DNA of 64,000 bases from Pseudomonas laurylsulfatiphila (GTDB lineage Bacteria; Pseudomonadota; Gammaproteobacteria; Pseudomonadales; Pseudomonadaceae): assembly GCF_002934665.1 (NCBI RefSeq), contig NZ_NIRS01000006.1:248001-312000 (forward strand), read 5' to 3'. Position numbers and translations under genes: made by a program. Shown here piece after piece: positions 26,189 through 36,170 of the stretch (positions within the stretch are counted from its first letter, which is position 1; each line of letters opens with the position of its first letter). The notes under the pieces were generated by a model. That model was not told the origin of the DNA. It did no database searches and was given only the letters and a program-made list of their open reading frames with translations.

Positions 26189-28831
26189 ATGCGCGCCAAC
26201 TCGTCTGATTCACAAGACACTGTCACAGCGACACAACCGATCAAGGCTGAGCGTTTGCGCCTGCTTGATCGATTGAGCAAATACCGTCAACCCATTGGCC
26301 TGGCGGTCACTCTGCTGTTGTTCGCGATCGCGTTGATTGCCTGTCGCCACCTGCTGAGCGAGCTCGACCTTTACGCGCTGCACGACTCGATCCTCGAAGT
26401 TCCGAAACCTGCCTTGTTGGGCGCGCTGGGCGCAACCGTGGTGGGCTTCATCATTCTGCTCGGCTACGAATGGTCGGCCAGCCGCTATGCCGGGGTGAGC
26501 CTGGCGCCGCGCACGCTGGCACTGGGCGGTTTCACGGCCTTTGCCATCGGCAACGCCATCGGCCTTTCAATGTTGTCGGGCGGCTCGGTGCGCTATCGCC
26601 TCTATGCCCGTCATGGCCTGGGAGCGGCTGAAGTCGCCCGCATGACGCTGTTCGCCAGCCTCTCGCTGGGTTGCGCCCTGCCGCCGCTGGCCGCCCTGGC
26701 GACGCTCAGCGACCTGCCGGCCGCGGCCACCGCCCTGGGACTCTCCGAGACCTTGCTTGGCGTAGTGGCGAGCGCCGTGCTCGTGCTGTTTTCGGTGCTG
26801 GCCATCGGCATCTACCGTCGCCGACTGCCGGAACAGCCTTACCCGGACAACCTGCTGGTCAGGATCGGGCGCCGCACCCTGCGCCTGCCCGGGACTCGCC
26901 TGACGTTCCTGCAATTGATCATCACCGCCCTGGACGTTGCCGCCGCCGCAACGGTGCTCTATCTGCTGCTGCCGGAAACGCCGCCCTTCGGTGCGTTCCT
27001 TTTGGTGTACCTGCTGGCTTTGGCCGCCGGTGTGCTCAGCCACGTGCCGGGCGGTGTCGGGGTGTTCGAGGCGATCTTGCTGGCGGCCTTTTCCGACACC
27101 CTGGGTGCTGCGCCGCTGGCGGCCGCCCTGCTGCTCTACCGCTTGATCTACGTGGTCCTGCCCTTGCTGGTGGCCTGCCTGCTGTTGCTGGTCAACGAAG
27201 GTCAGCGCCTGTTCCAGACGCGCCAGACATTGCGCGCGGCCTCGGGCCTGGCGGCGCCGATACTGGCGGTGCTGGTGTTTCTGTCCGGTGTTGTCCTGCT
27301 GTTCTCCGGCGCCACCCCGGAAATCGACACCCGCCTGGAACACATCGGTTTTCTGATCCCCCATCGACTGGTCGATGCTTCGCACTTTGGCGCCAGCCTG
27401 GTCGGCGTGCTTTGCCTGTTGCTGGCCCAGGGCCTGCGCCGCCGGTTGTCGGCCGCGTGGATGCTGACCACTATCCTGTTGCTGGTCGGCGCCCTGCTCT
27501 CACTGCTCAAGGGTTTCGACTGGGAAGAAGCCAGCCTGATGGTGCTCACGGCGAGCCTGCTCGGGGTATTCCGCCGCTCGTTCTACCGCCCCAGCCGCCT
27601 GACCGAAGTACCGTTCTCGCCGCTGTACCTGGTGTCCAGCCTGTGCGTGCTCGGGGCGTCGATCTGGTTGCTGCTGTTTGCCTACCAGGACGTTCCGTAC
27701 AGCCATCAACTCTGGTGGCAATTCACTCTGGACGCCGATGCCCCTCGTGGCCTGCGCTCGCTGCTCGGGGCTGCCGTGCTGCTGGTCGTGGTCTCGCTGA
27801 CCTGGTTACTGCGCACCGCGCGCCCGGTCATTCACCTGCCGACACCCGAGGAGTTGGAGCGCGCCAGCAAGATCCTAATGGCCTCCGCGCAACCCGATGG
27901 CGGCCTGGCCCTGACCGGTGACAAGGCGCTGCTGTTCCACCCCAACGACGAGGCGTTCCTGATGTACGCCCGTCGCGGCCGCAGCCTGGTGGCGCTGTAT
28001 GACCCGATCGGGCCGGGCCAGCAGCGAGCGGAAATGATCTGGCAGTTCCGCGACCTATGCGACATCCACCACGCCCGTCCTGTGTTCTATCAGGTGCGCG
28101 CAGAGAACCTGCCGTACTACATGGACATCGGCCTGACCGCGATCAAGCTCGGCGAAGAAGCCCGGGTCGACCTCAAGCGTTTTGATCTCGAAGCCAAGGG
28201 CAAAGAGATGAAGGACCTGCGCTACACCTGGAACCGTGGCACCCGCGATGGCCTGTCGCTGGAAATCTTCGAGCCGGGCCAGGCACCGATGGATGACCTC
28301 AAGGTGATTTCCGATGCCTGGCTGACCGGCAAAAACGTCCGCGAGAAGGGTTTTTCGCTGGGCCGTTTCAGCGATGACTACCTGAAGTATTTCCGCATCG
28401 CGGTGATTCGTTTCGAAGGTCGCCCGGTCGCGTTCGCCAACTTGCTCGAGACCTACGGCCATGACCTGGCCAGCCTCGACCTGATGCGCGCGCACCCGGA
28501 CGCCCCGAAGCTGACCATGGAATTCATGATGGTCGGCCTGATCCAACATTATAAAAACCATGGATACGCGCGTTTCAGTCTGGGCATGGTGCCGTTATCG
28601 GGGTTGCAACCCCGTCGCGGCGCGCCATTGACCCAGCGCCTGGGCTCGATGGTATTCCGCCGTGGTGAGCAGCTGTACAACTTCCAAGGCTTGCGCCGCT
28701 TCAAAGACAAGTTCCAGCCTGATTGGGAACCCCGTTATATGGCCGTGCCCGCCGGACTCGATCCGCTGGTTGCGCTGGCCGACACTGCTGCCCTGATCGC
28801 GGGCGGCTTGACCGGATTGGTGAAACGCTGA
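26189..28831 (+). CDS. mprF: MprF-type aminoacyl-phosphatidylglycerol synthase
   Basis: About 880 residues. The N-terminal half is a flippase-type membrane domain with about a dozen helices (for example YEWSASRYAGVSLAPRTLAL, SHVPGGVGVFEAILLAAF). The C-terminal half is the cytoplasmic GNAT-fold synthase domain, starting about residue 560 (SAQPDGGLALTGDKALLFHP). The enzyme transfers an amino acid from charged tRNA to phosphatidylglycerol, changing surface charge and resistance to cationic peptides and acid. In P. aeruginosa the orthologue PA0920 makes alanyl-PG; lysyl-PG is the other option. The ATG at 26189 has a GAGGTG site. The stop overlaps the next start. Confidence 0.92.
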   Translation: MRANSSDSQDTVTATQPIKAERLRLLDRLSKYRQPIGLAVTLLLFAIALIACRHLLSELDLYALHDSILEVPKPALLGALGATVVGFIILLGYEWSASRYAGVSLAPRTLALGGFTAFAIGNAIGLSMLSGGSVRYRLYARHGLGAAEVARMTLFASLSLGCALPPLAALATLSDLPAAATALGLSETLLGVVASAVLVLFSVLAIGIYRRRLPEQPYPDNLLVRIGRRTLRLPGTRLTFLQLIITALDVAAAATVLYLLLPETPPFGAFLLVYLLALAAGVLSHVPGGVGVFEAILLAAFSDTLGAAPLAAALLLYRLIYVVLPLLVACLLLLVNEGQRLFQTRQTLRAASGLAAPILAVLVFLSGVVLLFSGATPEIDTRLEHIGFLIPHRLVDASHFGASLVGVLCLLLAQGLRRRLSAAWMLTTILLLVGALLSLLKGFDWEEASLMVLTASLLGVFRRSFYRPSRLTEVPFSPLYLVSSLCVLGASIWLLLFAYQDVPYSHQLWWQFTLDADAPRGLRSLLGAAVLLVVVSLTWLLRTARPVIHLPTPEELERASKILMASAQPDGGLALTGDKALLFHPNDEAFLMYARRGRSLVALYDPIGPGQQRAEMIWQFRDLCDIHHARPVFYQVRAENLPYYMDIGLTAIKLGEEARVDLKRFDLEAKGKEMKDLRYTWNRGTRDGLSLEIFEPGQAPMDDLKVISDAWLTGKNVREKGFSLGRFSDDYLKYFRIAVIRFEGRPVAFANLLETYGHDLASLDLMRAHPDAPKLTMEFMMVGLIQHYKNHGYARFSLGMVPLSGLQPRRGAPLTQRLGSMVFRRGEQLYNFQGLRRFKDKFQPDWEPRYMAVPAGLDPLVALADTAALIAGGLTGLVKR

Positions 28832-30132
28832 TGATTCAACGCTCCTTGCGGTATGTATTGGGCACACTGGTGATAGTGGCCCTGATTCTCGGTGGCGGTT
28901 TCTGGTACCTGAAACGCCCGGCACCGGAACCGACCCTCGAATCGCTGACCCCGGCCGACGGTGCGGCGATGACCCGCGTCATCCCCGGCACCACGCCACG
29001 CGCCCAGGTGCTGGTGGCGGTCAACGAAGACCAGAAACTCAGCGACAAGCAATTGATGACCCTGAGCCGCAGTGGCTCGGCGCAGATTGTCCAGGTGATC
29101 CTGCCCAAGGACTGCCTGCTGCAAAGTCGCGCCCTGCAATCGGGCCTCAGAGAACTCAAAGGCCCGGCGACCCTGGTCAGCGGCATCGGCCCGGGTGCAG
29201 TGCTGGCCTGGCGCTGGTTATCCGAGCAAAAGGACGACAAGGCTTACGCCGTCTCGGTCGACCTGGCCCTGGAAAAGGGTGGCTGCACTCACCTGCTGCC
29301 CAAAAGCGCGGCCCACGGCCACTGGCTGGCAGCGTGGAACGACAACCCGGACGACACCAGTGCCGGCTTCGTGCGTGATCAACCGAACGCCGAAACCAGC
29401 ATCAGCGACTACGACATCAACCTGCCGCAAGTGCTGAACAACGAACTGCGCAAGATCCTCGTCGGCGGCGACAAAGCCGCTGGCGGCCTGCAGATTCCGG
29501 TGGTCGAAGTGCCTGCCGGTCAGGCCAGGGACACCGTGACCCTGTTCCTGTCCGGTGACGGCGGCTGGCGCGACCTCGACCGCGACGTGGCGGGCGAGAT
29601 GGCCAAGATCGGCTACCCGGTGGTGGGCATCGACACCCTGCGCTACTACTGGCAGCACAAGAGCCCTGAGCAAAGCGCGCTGGACCTGGCCGAACTGATG
29701 CAGCACTACCGGCAGAAATGGGGCACCAAGCGCTTCATCCTGACCGGTTACTCGTTCGGTGCCGATGTTCTGCCGGCAATCTATAACCGCCTGGCCGAAT
29801 CGGAACAGCAACGCGTCGACGCGATCATCCTGCTGGCCTTCGCCCGCACCGGCAGCTTCGAGATCGAAGTCGAAGGCTGGCTCGGCAACGCCGGCAAGGA
29901 AGCCGCCACCGGTCCGGAAATGGCCAAGCTGCCAGCCGCCAAAGTGGTGTGCATCTACGGCGAAGAAGAAACCGACGAGAGTGGCTGCACCGACAAGACG
30001 GCGGTAGGCGAAGCCATCAAGCTGCCTGGCGGCCACCACTTCGACGAGAACTACCCGGCGCTGGCCAAGCGTCTGGTGGAGGTGATCGAGAAGCGCCAGC
30101 CGAAGGAAGCCGAAGCGACCGCTCAGGAATGA
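28831..30132 (+). CDS. VirJ/AcvB-family aminoacyl-PG hydrolase
   Basis: About 433 residues. An N-terminal membrane anchor (YVLGTLVIVALILGGGFWYL) leaves the rest in the periplasm. The C-terminal half is an alpha/beta hydrolase with the nucleophile elbow GYSFGADVLP and a late GGHHFDENY histidine. The family includes AcvB and VirJ of Agrobacterium and PA0919 of P. aeruginosa, which hydrolyse lysyl- or alanyl-PG. The start overlaps the mprF stop by one base, so synthase and hydrolase are co-translated. A terminator follows. Confidence 0.9.
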   Translation: MIQRSLRYVLGTLVIVALILGGGFWYLKRPAPEPTLESLTPADGAAMTRVIPGTTPRAQVLVAVNEDQKLSDKQLMTLSRSGSAQIVQVILPKDCLLQSRALQSGLRELKGPATLVSGIGPGAVLAWRWLSEQKDDKAYAVSVDLALEKGGCTHLLPKSAAHGHWLAAWNDNPDDTSAGFVRDQPNAETSISDYDINLPQVLNNELRKILVGGDKAAGGLQIPVVEVPAGQARDTVTLFLSGDGGWRDLDRDVAGEMAKIGYPVVGIDTLRYYWQHKSPEQSALDLAELMQHYRQKWGTKRFILTGYSFGADVLPAIYNRLAESEQQRVDAIILLAFARTGSFEIEVEGWLGNAGKEAATGPEMAKLPAAKVVCIYGEEETDESGCTDKTAVGEAIKLPGGHHFDENYPALAKRLVEVIEKRQPKEAEATAQE

Positions 30133-30150
30133 TCCGGGCCCGCTGAACAG

Positions 30151-30185
30151 GAGCCCTCGCTACTTCACGGTAGCGGGGGCTTTTT
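30151..30185 (+). terminator. Terminator of the mprF operon
   Basis: An AGCCCTCGCTAC/GTAGCGGGGGCT stem followed by a TTTTTC run. Confidence 0.9.
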
Positions 30186-30210
30186 CATTCTTGCGTGCTC
30201 CACACATTCC

Positions 30211-30302
30211 CTGTGGGAGCGAGCCTGCTCGCGATAGCATTCTTTCAGGCACCTTAAATGCTGAATGTCAGTCCGCCTTCGCGAGCAGGCTCGCTCCCAC
30301 AA
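30211..30302. repeat. REP pair, family A
   Basis: Inverted copies at about 30211-30234 and 30278-30302 separated by 43 bases. It lies between the terminators of the mprF operon and of kup. Confidence 0.85.
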
Positions 30303-30339
30303 GGGTTCTTCACTGGCCTCAGAAATTGCATTGAGCACA

Positions 30340-30378
30340 AAAAAGCCCCCGCTACCGCAATGGCAACGGGGGCTTTTT
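30340..30378 (-). terminator. Terminator of kup
   Basis: A GCCCCCG/CGGGGGC stem with an inner GTTGCC/GGTAGC-type extension and T runs on both sides. It lies nine bases after the kup stop and can act on both strands. Confidence 0.88.
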
Positions 30379-30386
30379 GATGAGGC

Positions 30387-32288
30387 TTACATCTCCACCT
30401 GCGTCCCCAACTCAATCACCCGGTTCAGCGGCAGATTGAAGAAACGCAGATTGCCGTTGGCGTTCTGCAACATGAAGGCAAACAGCGCCTCGCGCCAACG
30501 AGACATGCCTTCGAGCTTGGAAGCGATGACCGTTTCACGACTGAGGAAGTAAGTCGTGCGCATCGGGCTGAAGTCCAGCTCATCGAGGTGACACAGCTTC
30601 AACGCCTTCGGTACGTCCGGCTCGTCGGTGAAGCCGAAGTGCAGGATCACCCGGAAAAAACCTTCGCCATAGGAATCCACCTCGAAGCGCCGCGTCGGCG
30701 GAACCCGCGGGATGTCTTCGTACACCACCGTCAGCAGCACCACCTGCTCGTGCAGCACCTGGTTATGCAGCAGGTTGTGCAACAGCGCGTGGGGCACGGC
30801 ATCCGGCCGCGCCGTGAGGAACACGGCAGTACCCTGAACGCGATGGGGCGGTTGTACCGCGATGCTGCTGATAAAGATCGGCAGCGGCAAACCACCCTCA
30901 TCGATGCGCTCGACCAGCAACTGCTTGCCGCGTTTCCAGGTGGTCATCAGCACAAACAGCGCGAAACCGGCGATCACCGGAAATGCACCGCCCTGAACGA
31001 TTTTCGGCACGTTGGCGGCGAAGTACAAACCATCTACCAGCAGGAAACCCAACAGGATCGGCACCACAAGGACCGGTGGCCACTTCCACAGCAGCAGGAT
31101 CACTGCGGACACCAGGATAGTGGTCATCAGCATGGTGCCCGTCACTGCCACGCCGTAGGCCGAAGCCAGGGCGCCAGAGGATTCGAAACCAATCACCAGC
31201 AGAATCACGCCGACCATCAACGCCCAGTTCACCGCACCGATGTAGATCTGGCCCTGTTCGGCACTGGAAGTGTGCCGGATGTGCATGCGCGGAATGTAAC
31301 CGAGCTGGATCGCCTGACGGGTCAGGGAGAACGCACCGGAAATCACCGCTTGCGAGGCAATCACCGTGGCCAGGGTCGACAGGCCGACCAGCGGGATCAA
31401 TGCCCAGCTCGGTGCCAACAGGTAGAACGGGTTACGGGCAGCTTCCGGATCGCCCAGCAGGAGCGCACCCTGGCCAAAGTAGTTCAGCACCAGCGCCGGC
31501 AGCACGAGGATGAACCAGGCACGAGCGATCGGCTTGCGACCGAAGTGGCCCATGTCCGCGTACAGCGCTTCGGCACCGGTCAGTGCGAGCACCACGGCAC
31601 CGAGAATCGACAGGCCCATGCCCGGATGGACCATGAAGAAACGCACGCCCCACACCGGGTTCATCGCTTCCAGGACTTCCGGGTGCTGGCTGATGCCATA
31701 GACGCCCAGTGCACCCAGCACCAGGAACCAGGTGACCATGATCGGCCCGAACAGAATGCCGATGCGCGCGGTCCCGTGACTCTGAATCAGAAACAGCGCG
31801 ACCAGCACCACCAGCGACAATGGCACCACCCAATGGTCGATGCCTTCGAATGCCAGCCCCAGGCCTTCGATCGCCGACAAAACCGAGATCGCCGGGGTGA
31901 TCATGCTGTCACCATAGAACAGCGCCGCGCCGATCAGCCCGCAGACCACCAGAAAGCCGCGTAACTTCGCGTGGCCCGCCGCCGCCCGCCGGGCCAGTGC
32001 GGTCAGGGCCATGATCCCGCCTTCGCCCTGGTTGTCAGCGCGCAGTACGAACATCATGTACTTGATCGATACGACCCAGATCAGCGACCAGAAAATGAGT
32101 GCCAGAATCCCCAGCACCCCGTCATGGTTGACCGGCACGCCATAGCCTCCGGAAAACACTTCCTTGAGGGTGTACAACGGACTGGTGCCGATATCGCCAT
32201 AAACCACCCCGACTGCCGCGACCAGCATACCGATCGGCTTCACCGCCGAATGCTCGGCACCGGCAGCCTGACTACTTGCCTGACCCAT
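30387..32288 (-). CDS. kup: Low-affinity potassium uptake protein Kup
   Basis: A 633-residue inner-membrane K+ transporter. The KUP/HAK signature [18 protein letters not shown] opens the first of about 12 membrane helices, and GGIMALTAL follows. The C-terminal 170 residues are a cytoplasmic domain ([19 protein letters not shown]). Length and organisation match the family. It is transcribed away from rimO, with which it shares a 290-base upstream region. Confidence 0.95.
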   Translation of the reverse strand: MGQASSQAAGAEHSAVKPIGMLVAAVGVVYGDIGTSPLYTLKEVFSGGYGVPVNHDGVLGILALIFWSLIWVVSIKYMMFVLRADNQGEGGIMALTALARRAAAGHAKLRGFLVVCGLIGAALFYGDSMITPAISVLSAIEGLGLAFEGIDHWVVPLSLVVLVALFLIQSHGTARIGILFGPIMVTWFLVLGALGVYGISQHPEVLEAMNPVWGVRFFMVHPGMGLSILGAVVLALTGAEALYADMGHFGRKPIARAWFILVLPALVLNYFGQGALLLGDPEAARNPFYLLAPSWALIPLVGLSTLATVIASQAVISGAFSLTRQAIQLGYIPRMHIRHTSSAEQGQIYIGAVNWALMVGVILLVIGFESSGALASAYGVAVTGTMLMTTILVSAVILLLWKWPPVLVVPILLGFLLVDGLYFAANVPKIVQGGAFPVIAGFALFVLMTTWKRGKQLLVERIDEGGLPLPIFISSIAVQPPHRVQGTAVFLTARPDAVPHALLHNLLHNQVLHEQVVLLTVVYEDIPRVPPTRRFEVDSYGEGFFRVILHFGFTDEPDVPKALKLCHLDELDFSPMRTTYFLSRETVIASKLEGMSRWREALFAFMLQNANGNLRFFNLPLNRVIELGTQVEM

Positions 32289-32580
32289 CCACCACTCCTA
32301 CTTCTCAGACCCGGGCTTCTTTGAAAGAAGCACTATGCTTTATCGTGCAGCATGCGCTGTTTTACTTCAGGTTACAGACGTTTTGTTGACTGTAAAAAAC
32401 CAGTAAAGCGTAACGGCGCGAAGCATAGCGCAGCACTCGTCGTATTTCCCTGCATAAAGCTGGTCAAGTGGGCTTACCATCGCTAGAATTGCGCACTTTT
32501 TGACCAGAGGCGCCAAATAAGCGCCCGTCCGTCGTCTTGCCGCACTCGGCACGAGGCGTCACAAAATACCGAGGTTAGAC

Positions 32581-33918
32581 ATGTCCACCACTCCTGCGTC
32601 GGCCAATCCAAAGGTTGGCTTCGTATCCCTGGGCTGCCCCAAAGCACTGGTCGACTCCGAGCGCATCCTTACCCAGCTGCGCATGGAAGGCTATGACGTC
32701 GTCTCCACTTACCAGGACGCCGATGTCGTGGTGGTCAACACCTGCGGCTTCATCGATTCGGCCAAGGCCGAGTCTCTGGAAGTGATTGGCGAAGCCATCA
32801 AGGAAAACGGCAAGGTCATCGTGACCGGCTGCATGGGCGTCGAAGAAGGCAACATTCGCGACGTACACCCGAGCGTGCTGGCCGTGACCGGTCCGCAGCA
32901 GTACGAGCAAGTGGTCAACGCCGTGCACGAAGTCGTACCGCCACGCCAGGACCACAACCCGCTGATCGACCTGGTGCCGCCACAAGGCATCAAGCTGACT
33001 CCGCGCCACTACGCCTACCTGAAGATTTCCGAAGGCTGCAACCACAGCTGCAGCTTCTGCATCATCCCGTCGATGCGCGGCAAACTGGTCAGCCGTCCGG
33101 TGGGCGACGTGCTCGACGAGGCCCAGCGCCTGGTCAAGTCCGGCGTCAAGGAGCTGTTGGTGATCTCCCAGGACACCAGCGCCTATGGCGTCGACGTGAA
33201 ATATCGCACCGGTTTCTGGAACGGCGCGCCGGTGAAAACCCGCATGACCGAACTCTGCGAAGCCCTGAGCACCCTCGGCGTCTGGGTTCGCCTGCACTAC
33301 GTTTACCCGTACCCGCACGTTGACGAGCTGATCCCGCTGATGGCCGCCGGCAAGATCCTGCCGTACCTGGACATCCCGTTCCAGCACGCCAGCCCGAAGG
33401 TGTTGAAGTCGATGAAACGCCCGGCCTTCGAAGACAAGACCCTGGCACGCATCAAGAACTGGCGCGAAATCTGCCCGGACCTGATCATCCGTTCGACCTT
33501 CATCGTCGGCTTCCCGGGCGAAACCGAAGAGGACTTCCAGTACCTGCTGAACTGGCTGACCGAAGCCCAGCTCGACCGTGTCGGCTGCTTCCAGTACTCG
33601 CCGGTTGAAGGCGCACCGGCCAATGATCTGGACCTGGAAGTCGTCCCGGACGACGTCAAACAGGACCGTTGGGAGCGCTTCATGGCGCACCAGCAGGCCA
33701 TCAGCTCGGCGCGCCTGCAAATGCGCATCGGCCGCGAGATCGAAGTGCTGGTCGATGAAGTCGACGAGCAAGGCGCCGTGGGCCGCTGCTTCTTCGACGC
33801 CCCTGAAATCGACGGCAACGTATTCATCGACAACGGCAGCAACCTCAAGCCAGGCGACAAGGTCTGGTGCAAAGTGACCGACGCCGACGAATACGACCTG
33901 TGGGCTGAACAGATCTAA
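32581..33918 (+). CDS. rimO: Ribosomal protein S12 methylthiotransferase RimO
   Basis: A 445-residue radical-SAM methylthiotransferase that modifies Asp89 of ribosomal protein S12. The N-terminal UPF0004 domain contributes [12 protein letters not shown] and [10 protein letters not shown], two of its three cluster Cys. The third is in VTGCMGVEE. The radical-SAM Cys triplet is [21 protein letters not shown] domain ([15 protein letters not shown]) closes the protein. All key Cys are present. A terminator follows after 13 bases. Confidence 0.97.
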   Translation: MSTTPASANPKVGFVSLGCPKALVDSERILTQLRMEGYDVVSTYQDADVVVVNTCGFIDSAKAESLEVIGEAIKENGKVIVTGCMGVEEGNIRDVHPSVLAVTGPQQYEQVVNAVHEVVPPRQDHNPLIDLVPPQGIKLTPRHYAYLKISEGCNHSCSFCIIPSMRGKLVSRPVGDVLDEAQRLVKSGVKELLVISQDTSAYGVDVKYRTGFWNGAPVKTRMTELCEALSTLGVWVRLHYVYPYPHVDELIPLMAAGKILPYLDIPFQHASPKVLKSMKRPAFEDKTLARIKNWREICPDLIIRSTFIVGFPGETEEDFQYLLNWLTEAQLDRVGCFQYSPVEGAPANDLDLEVVPDDVKQDRWERFMAHQQAISSARLQMRIGREIEVLVDEVDEQGAVGRCFFDAPEIDGNVFIDNGSNLKPGDKVWCKVTDADEYDLWAEQI

Positions 33919-33931
33919 ACGCAAAAAATAC

Positions 33932-33970
33932 AAAAAGCCCCGCTCTCTTGACGAGATGCGGGGCTTTTTT
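33932..33970 (+). terminator. Terminator of rimO
   Basis: AAAAAGCCCCGC and GCGGGGCTTTTTT arms around a TCTCTTGACGAGAT inner region that extends the stem. Confidence 0.92.
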
Positions 33971-34030
33971 ACGGCTATCGTTTGCACATGGAAGGATTCC
34001 TATCAACCACTGCATAAGAGGCAGACGGGC

Positions 34031-34504
34031 ATGCGTCAGCATTCGGTCATCCACACGCCGAAACTCGGCGACTACGAAGAATTGACCCGGGTCTGGGAGG
34101 CCTCGGTGCGCGCCACCCACGACTTCCTGCCGGACAGCTACATCGAACTGCTGAAAAACCTGGTGCTGACCCGCTACCTCGACTCGGTGATGCTGATCTG
34201 CACCAAGGATTCGAGCCAGCGCATCACCGGATTCGCCGGCGTCGCGGCAGGCAAGATCGAAATGCTCTTCATCGACCCCGACCATCGCGGCCAGGGCCTG
34301 GGCAAGAAATTGTTGCGTTATGCCCTGGAACACCTGAACGCCGATGAACTGGACGTCAACGAACAGAACCCGCAAGCCCTCGGCTTTTACTTCAAGCAGG
34401 GTTTCGAGGTCATCGGTCGCTCGGAAGTCGATGGCATGGGCCAGCCGTATCCGTTGTTGCACATGCGTATGCGTCAAAACCAGCAACACTCCCGACATGG
34501 CTGA
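34031..34504 (+). CDS. GNAT-family N-acetyltransferase
   Basis: A 157-residue GNAT acetyltransferase. The acetyl-CoA loop is visible as EMLFIDPDHRGQGLGKKLL near residue 80-95, and the C-terminal NPQALGFYFKQGFEVIGR is the usual beta6-alpha4 part. The substrate is unknown. The ATG at 34031 lies downstream of an AGAGG site; an upstream in-frame ATG at 33956 lies inside the rimO terminator and is unlikely. Confidence 0.85.
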   Translation: MRQHSVIHTPKLGDYEELTRVWEASVRATHDFLPDSYIELLKNLVLTRYLDSVMLICTKDSSQRITGFAGVAAGKIEMLFIDPDHRGQGLGKKLLRYALEHLNADELDVNEQNPQALGFYFKQGFEVIGRSEVDGMGQPYPLLHMRMRQNQQHSRHG

Positions 34505-34518
34505 CACAACATCGACAA

Positions 34519-34620
34519 CTGTAGGAGCTGGCTTGCCAGCGATGGTGGCTAACGATAACGCGCCGTCTCAGGAAAAAAGCGGCGCACTTGAATCCATCGC
34601 TGGCAAGCCAGCTCCTACAG
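34519..34620. repeat. REP pair, family C (GGAGCTGGCTTGCCAGCGATGG)
   Basis: Two perfect inverted arms of 27 bases (34519-34545 and 34594-34620) with a 48-base spacer. Each arm holds the hairpin GCTGGCTTGCCAGC. It is a different sequence family from the A and B elements elsewhere. Confidence 0.85.
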
Positions 34621-34705
34621 TAAAAGCCACACGGTGCAAATGGAACCGGGATTAACCGGCGCCAGGCAGGTACAATGCCCACCCCCTTTTTGTTACGGCC
34701 CTGAC

Positions 34706-35416
34706 ATGACTGACCCGATTCGTCTCTCCAAACGCCTCATCGAACTCGTCGGCTGTTCCCGTCGGGAGGCTGAGCTGTTCATCGAGGGCGGCTGGGTCAC
34801 CGTCGACGGCGTGGTCATCGACGAGCCGCAATTCAAGGTCGACACCCAGAAAGTCGAGCTTGACCCAGAAGCCAAGGCCACCGCGCCGGAACCGGTGACC
34901 CTGCTGCTCAACGTGCCGGCCGGCATGGACGCAGACACCGCCATGGCCACCCTCGGCGCCGAGACCCTGAGCGAAGAACACCGCTACGGCAAGCGTCCGT
35001 TGCGCGGGCACTTCCTGCGCCTGACCGCCAGCACCGACCTGCAGGCCAACGCCAGCGGTCTGCTCGTGTTCACCCAGGACTGGAAAATCCTGCGCAAACT
35101 CACCGCCGACTCCAGCAAGATCGAGCAAGAGTATGTGGTCGAGGTTGAAGGCGAGATGGTGGCTCACGGCCTCAACCGTCTGAACCATGGCCTGACCTAC
35201 AAGGGCAAGGAGTTGCCGGCGGTCAAGGCCAGTTGGCAGAACGAAAACCGCCTGCGCTTTGCCATGAAGAACCCGCAACCGGGCATCATCGCCCTGCTGT
35301 GCCAGGCCGTCGGCCTGAAGGTCGTCGCCATCCGCCGCATCCGCATCGGCGGCGTGTCCATCGGCAAAGTGCCCGTGGGGCAATGGCGCTACTTGTCCGG
35401 CAAAGAGAAGTTCTAA
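34706..35416 (+). CDS. RsuA-family rRNA pseudouridine synthase
   Basis: About 236 residues. An N-terminal S4 RNA-binding domain (RLSKRLIELVGCSRREAELF) is followed by a pseudouridine synthase domain of the RsuA/RluB/E/F family. The catalytic Asp motif, normally GRLDxxTxGLL, reads ASTDLQANASGLLVFTQD, so the Asp is kept but the surrounding Gly-Arg-Leu is not. The later VGLKVVAIRRIRIGGV matches the family. The target uridine is unknown. The ATG at 34706 gives the expected S4 start. Confidence 0.82.
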   Translation: MTDPIRLSKRLIELVGCSRREAELFIEGGWVTVDGVVIDEPQFKVDTQKVELDPEAKATAPEPVTLLLNVPAGMDADTAMATLGAETLSEEHRYGKRPLRGHFLRLTASTDLQANASGLLVFTQDWKILRKLTADSSKIEQEYVVEVEGEMVAHGLNRLNHGLTYKGKELPAVKASWQNENRLRFAMKNPQPGIIALLCQAVGLKVVAIRRIRIGGVSIGKVPVGQWRYLSGKEKF

Positions 35417-35492
35417 GGCGTTCCGCGCCGCCACACTTTTCGGTGCTGCTGTTTTCGGCGGCACCCATAGCTGAATTATCAGGACTGAACAC

Positions 35493-35963
35493 ATGATTCA
35501 TAACGACGTACTGCGCAGCGTGCGCTACATGCTCGACATCAGCGACAAAAAAGTCATCGAGATCATCAAGCTCGGTGGCCTGGACGTGACCCTGACAGAC
35601 CTGGTGACCTATCTCGACAAGAAAGAGGAAGACGAAGAAGGCTTCGTGCGCTGCCCGGACGAAGTCATGGCACATTTCCTCGACGGCCTGGTGATCTTCA
35701 AGCGCGGCAAGGACGAAAGCCGTCCGCCGCAGCCGATCGAAGTGCCGGTGACCAACAACATCATCCTGAAAAAGCTGCGGGTCGCATTCGAGCTGAAAGA
35801 AGACGACATGCACGCGATCCTCAAGGCCGCCGAGTTCCCGGTGTCCAAGCCTGAGCTGAGCGCGCTGTTCCGCAAGTTCGGCCACACCAACTATCGCCCT
35901 TGCGGCGACCAGTTGCTGCGCAATTTCCTCAAGGGCCTGACCCTGCGCGTTCGTCCGCAATAA
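35493..35963 (+). CDS. DUF1456 (YehS) family protein
   Basis: A 156-residue cytoplasmic protein made of two similar halves, each opening NDVLRSVRYMLDISDKKVIE or NNIILKKLRVAFELKEDDMH. This internal duplication is the hallmark of DUF1456 (E. coli YehS). The function is unknown. An AGGA site precedes the ATG by eight bases. It lies downstream of the pseudouridine synthase with a 76-base gap. Confidence 0.9.
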   Translation: MIHNDVLRSVRYMLDISDKKVIEIIKLGGLDVTLTDLVTYLDKKEEDEEGFVRCPDEVMAHFLDGLVIFKRGKDESRPPQPIEVPVTNNIILKKLRVAFELKEDDMHAILKAAEFPVSKPELSALFRKFGHTNYRPCGDQLLRNFLKGLTLRVRPQ

Positions 35964-35975
35964 ATCACCCCCCCC

Positions 35976-36060
35976 TGTAGGAGCTGCCGCAGGCTGCGAT
36001 CTTTTGATCTTGTTTTTAAAAATCAAAATCAAAAGATCGCAGCCTGCGGCAGCTCCTACA
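35976..36060. repeat. REP pair, family B
   Basis: Perfect inverted arms of 33 bases (35976-36008 and 36028-36060), each with GCTGCCGCAGGCTGCGATC, separated by an AT-rich 19-base loop. Confidence 0.88.
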
Positions 36061-36170
36061 CAGGAGGTTCAGGGCTTGGCCGTATGGCCATTCATTCCGC
36101 GCAAAAATAGTGGCTCCGTTTCGAACGGCTGACAACTAGGGTGTAAAGACCTCAGCTCTCAGGATTCGCC

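Noticed and set aside
25948-26208. Plus-strand frame of 86 codons before mprF
   Set aside because: It begins inside the tRNA terminator and runs into mprF in another frame; no ribosome site or recognisable motif.
32379-32420. Possible SOS box near CTGTAAAAAACCAG upstream of rimO
   Set aside because: The half-sites are only eight bases apart, so it does not fit the LexA spacing of ten.
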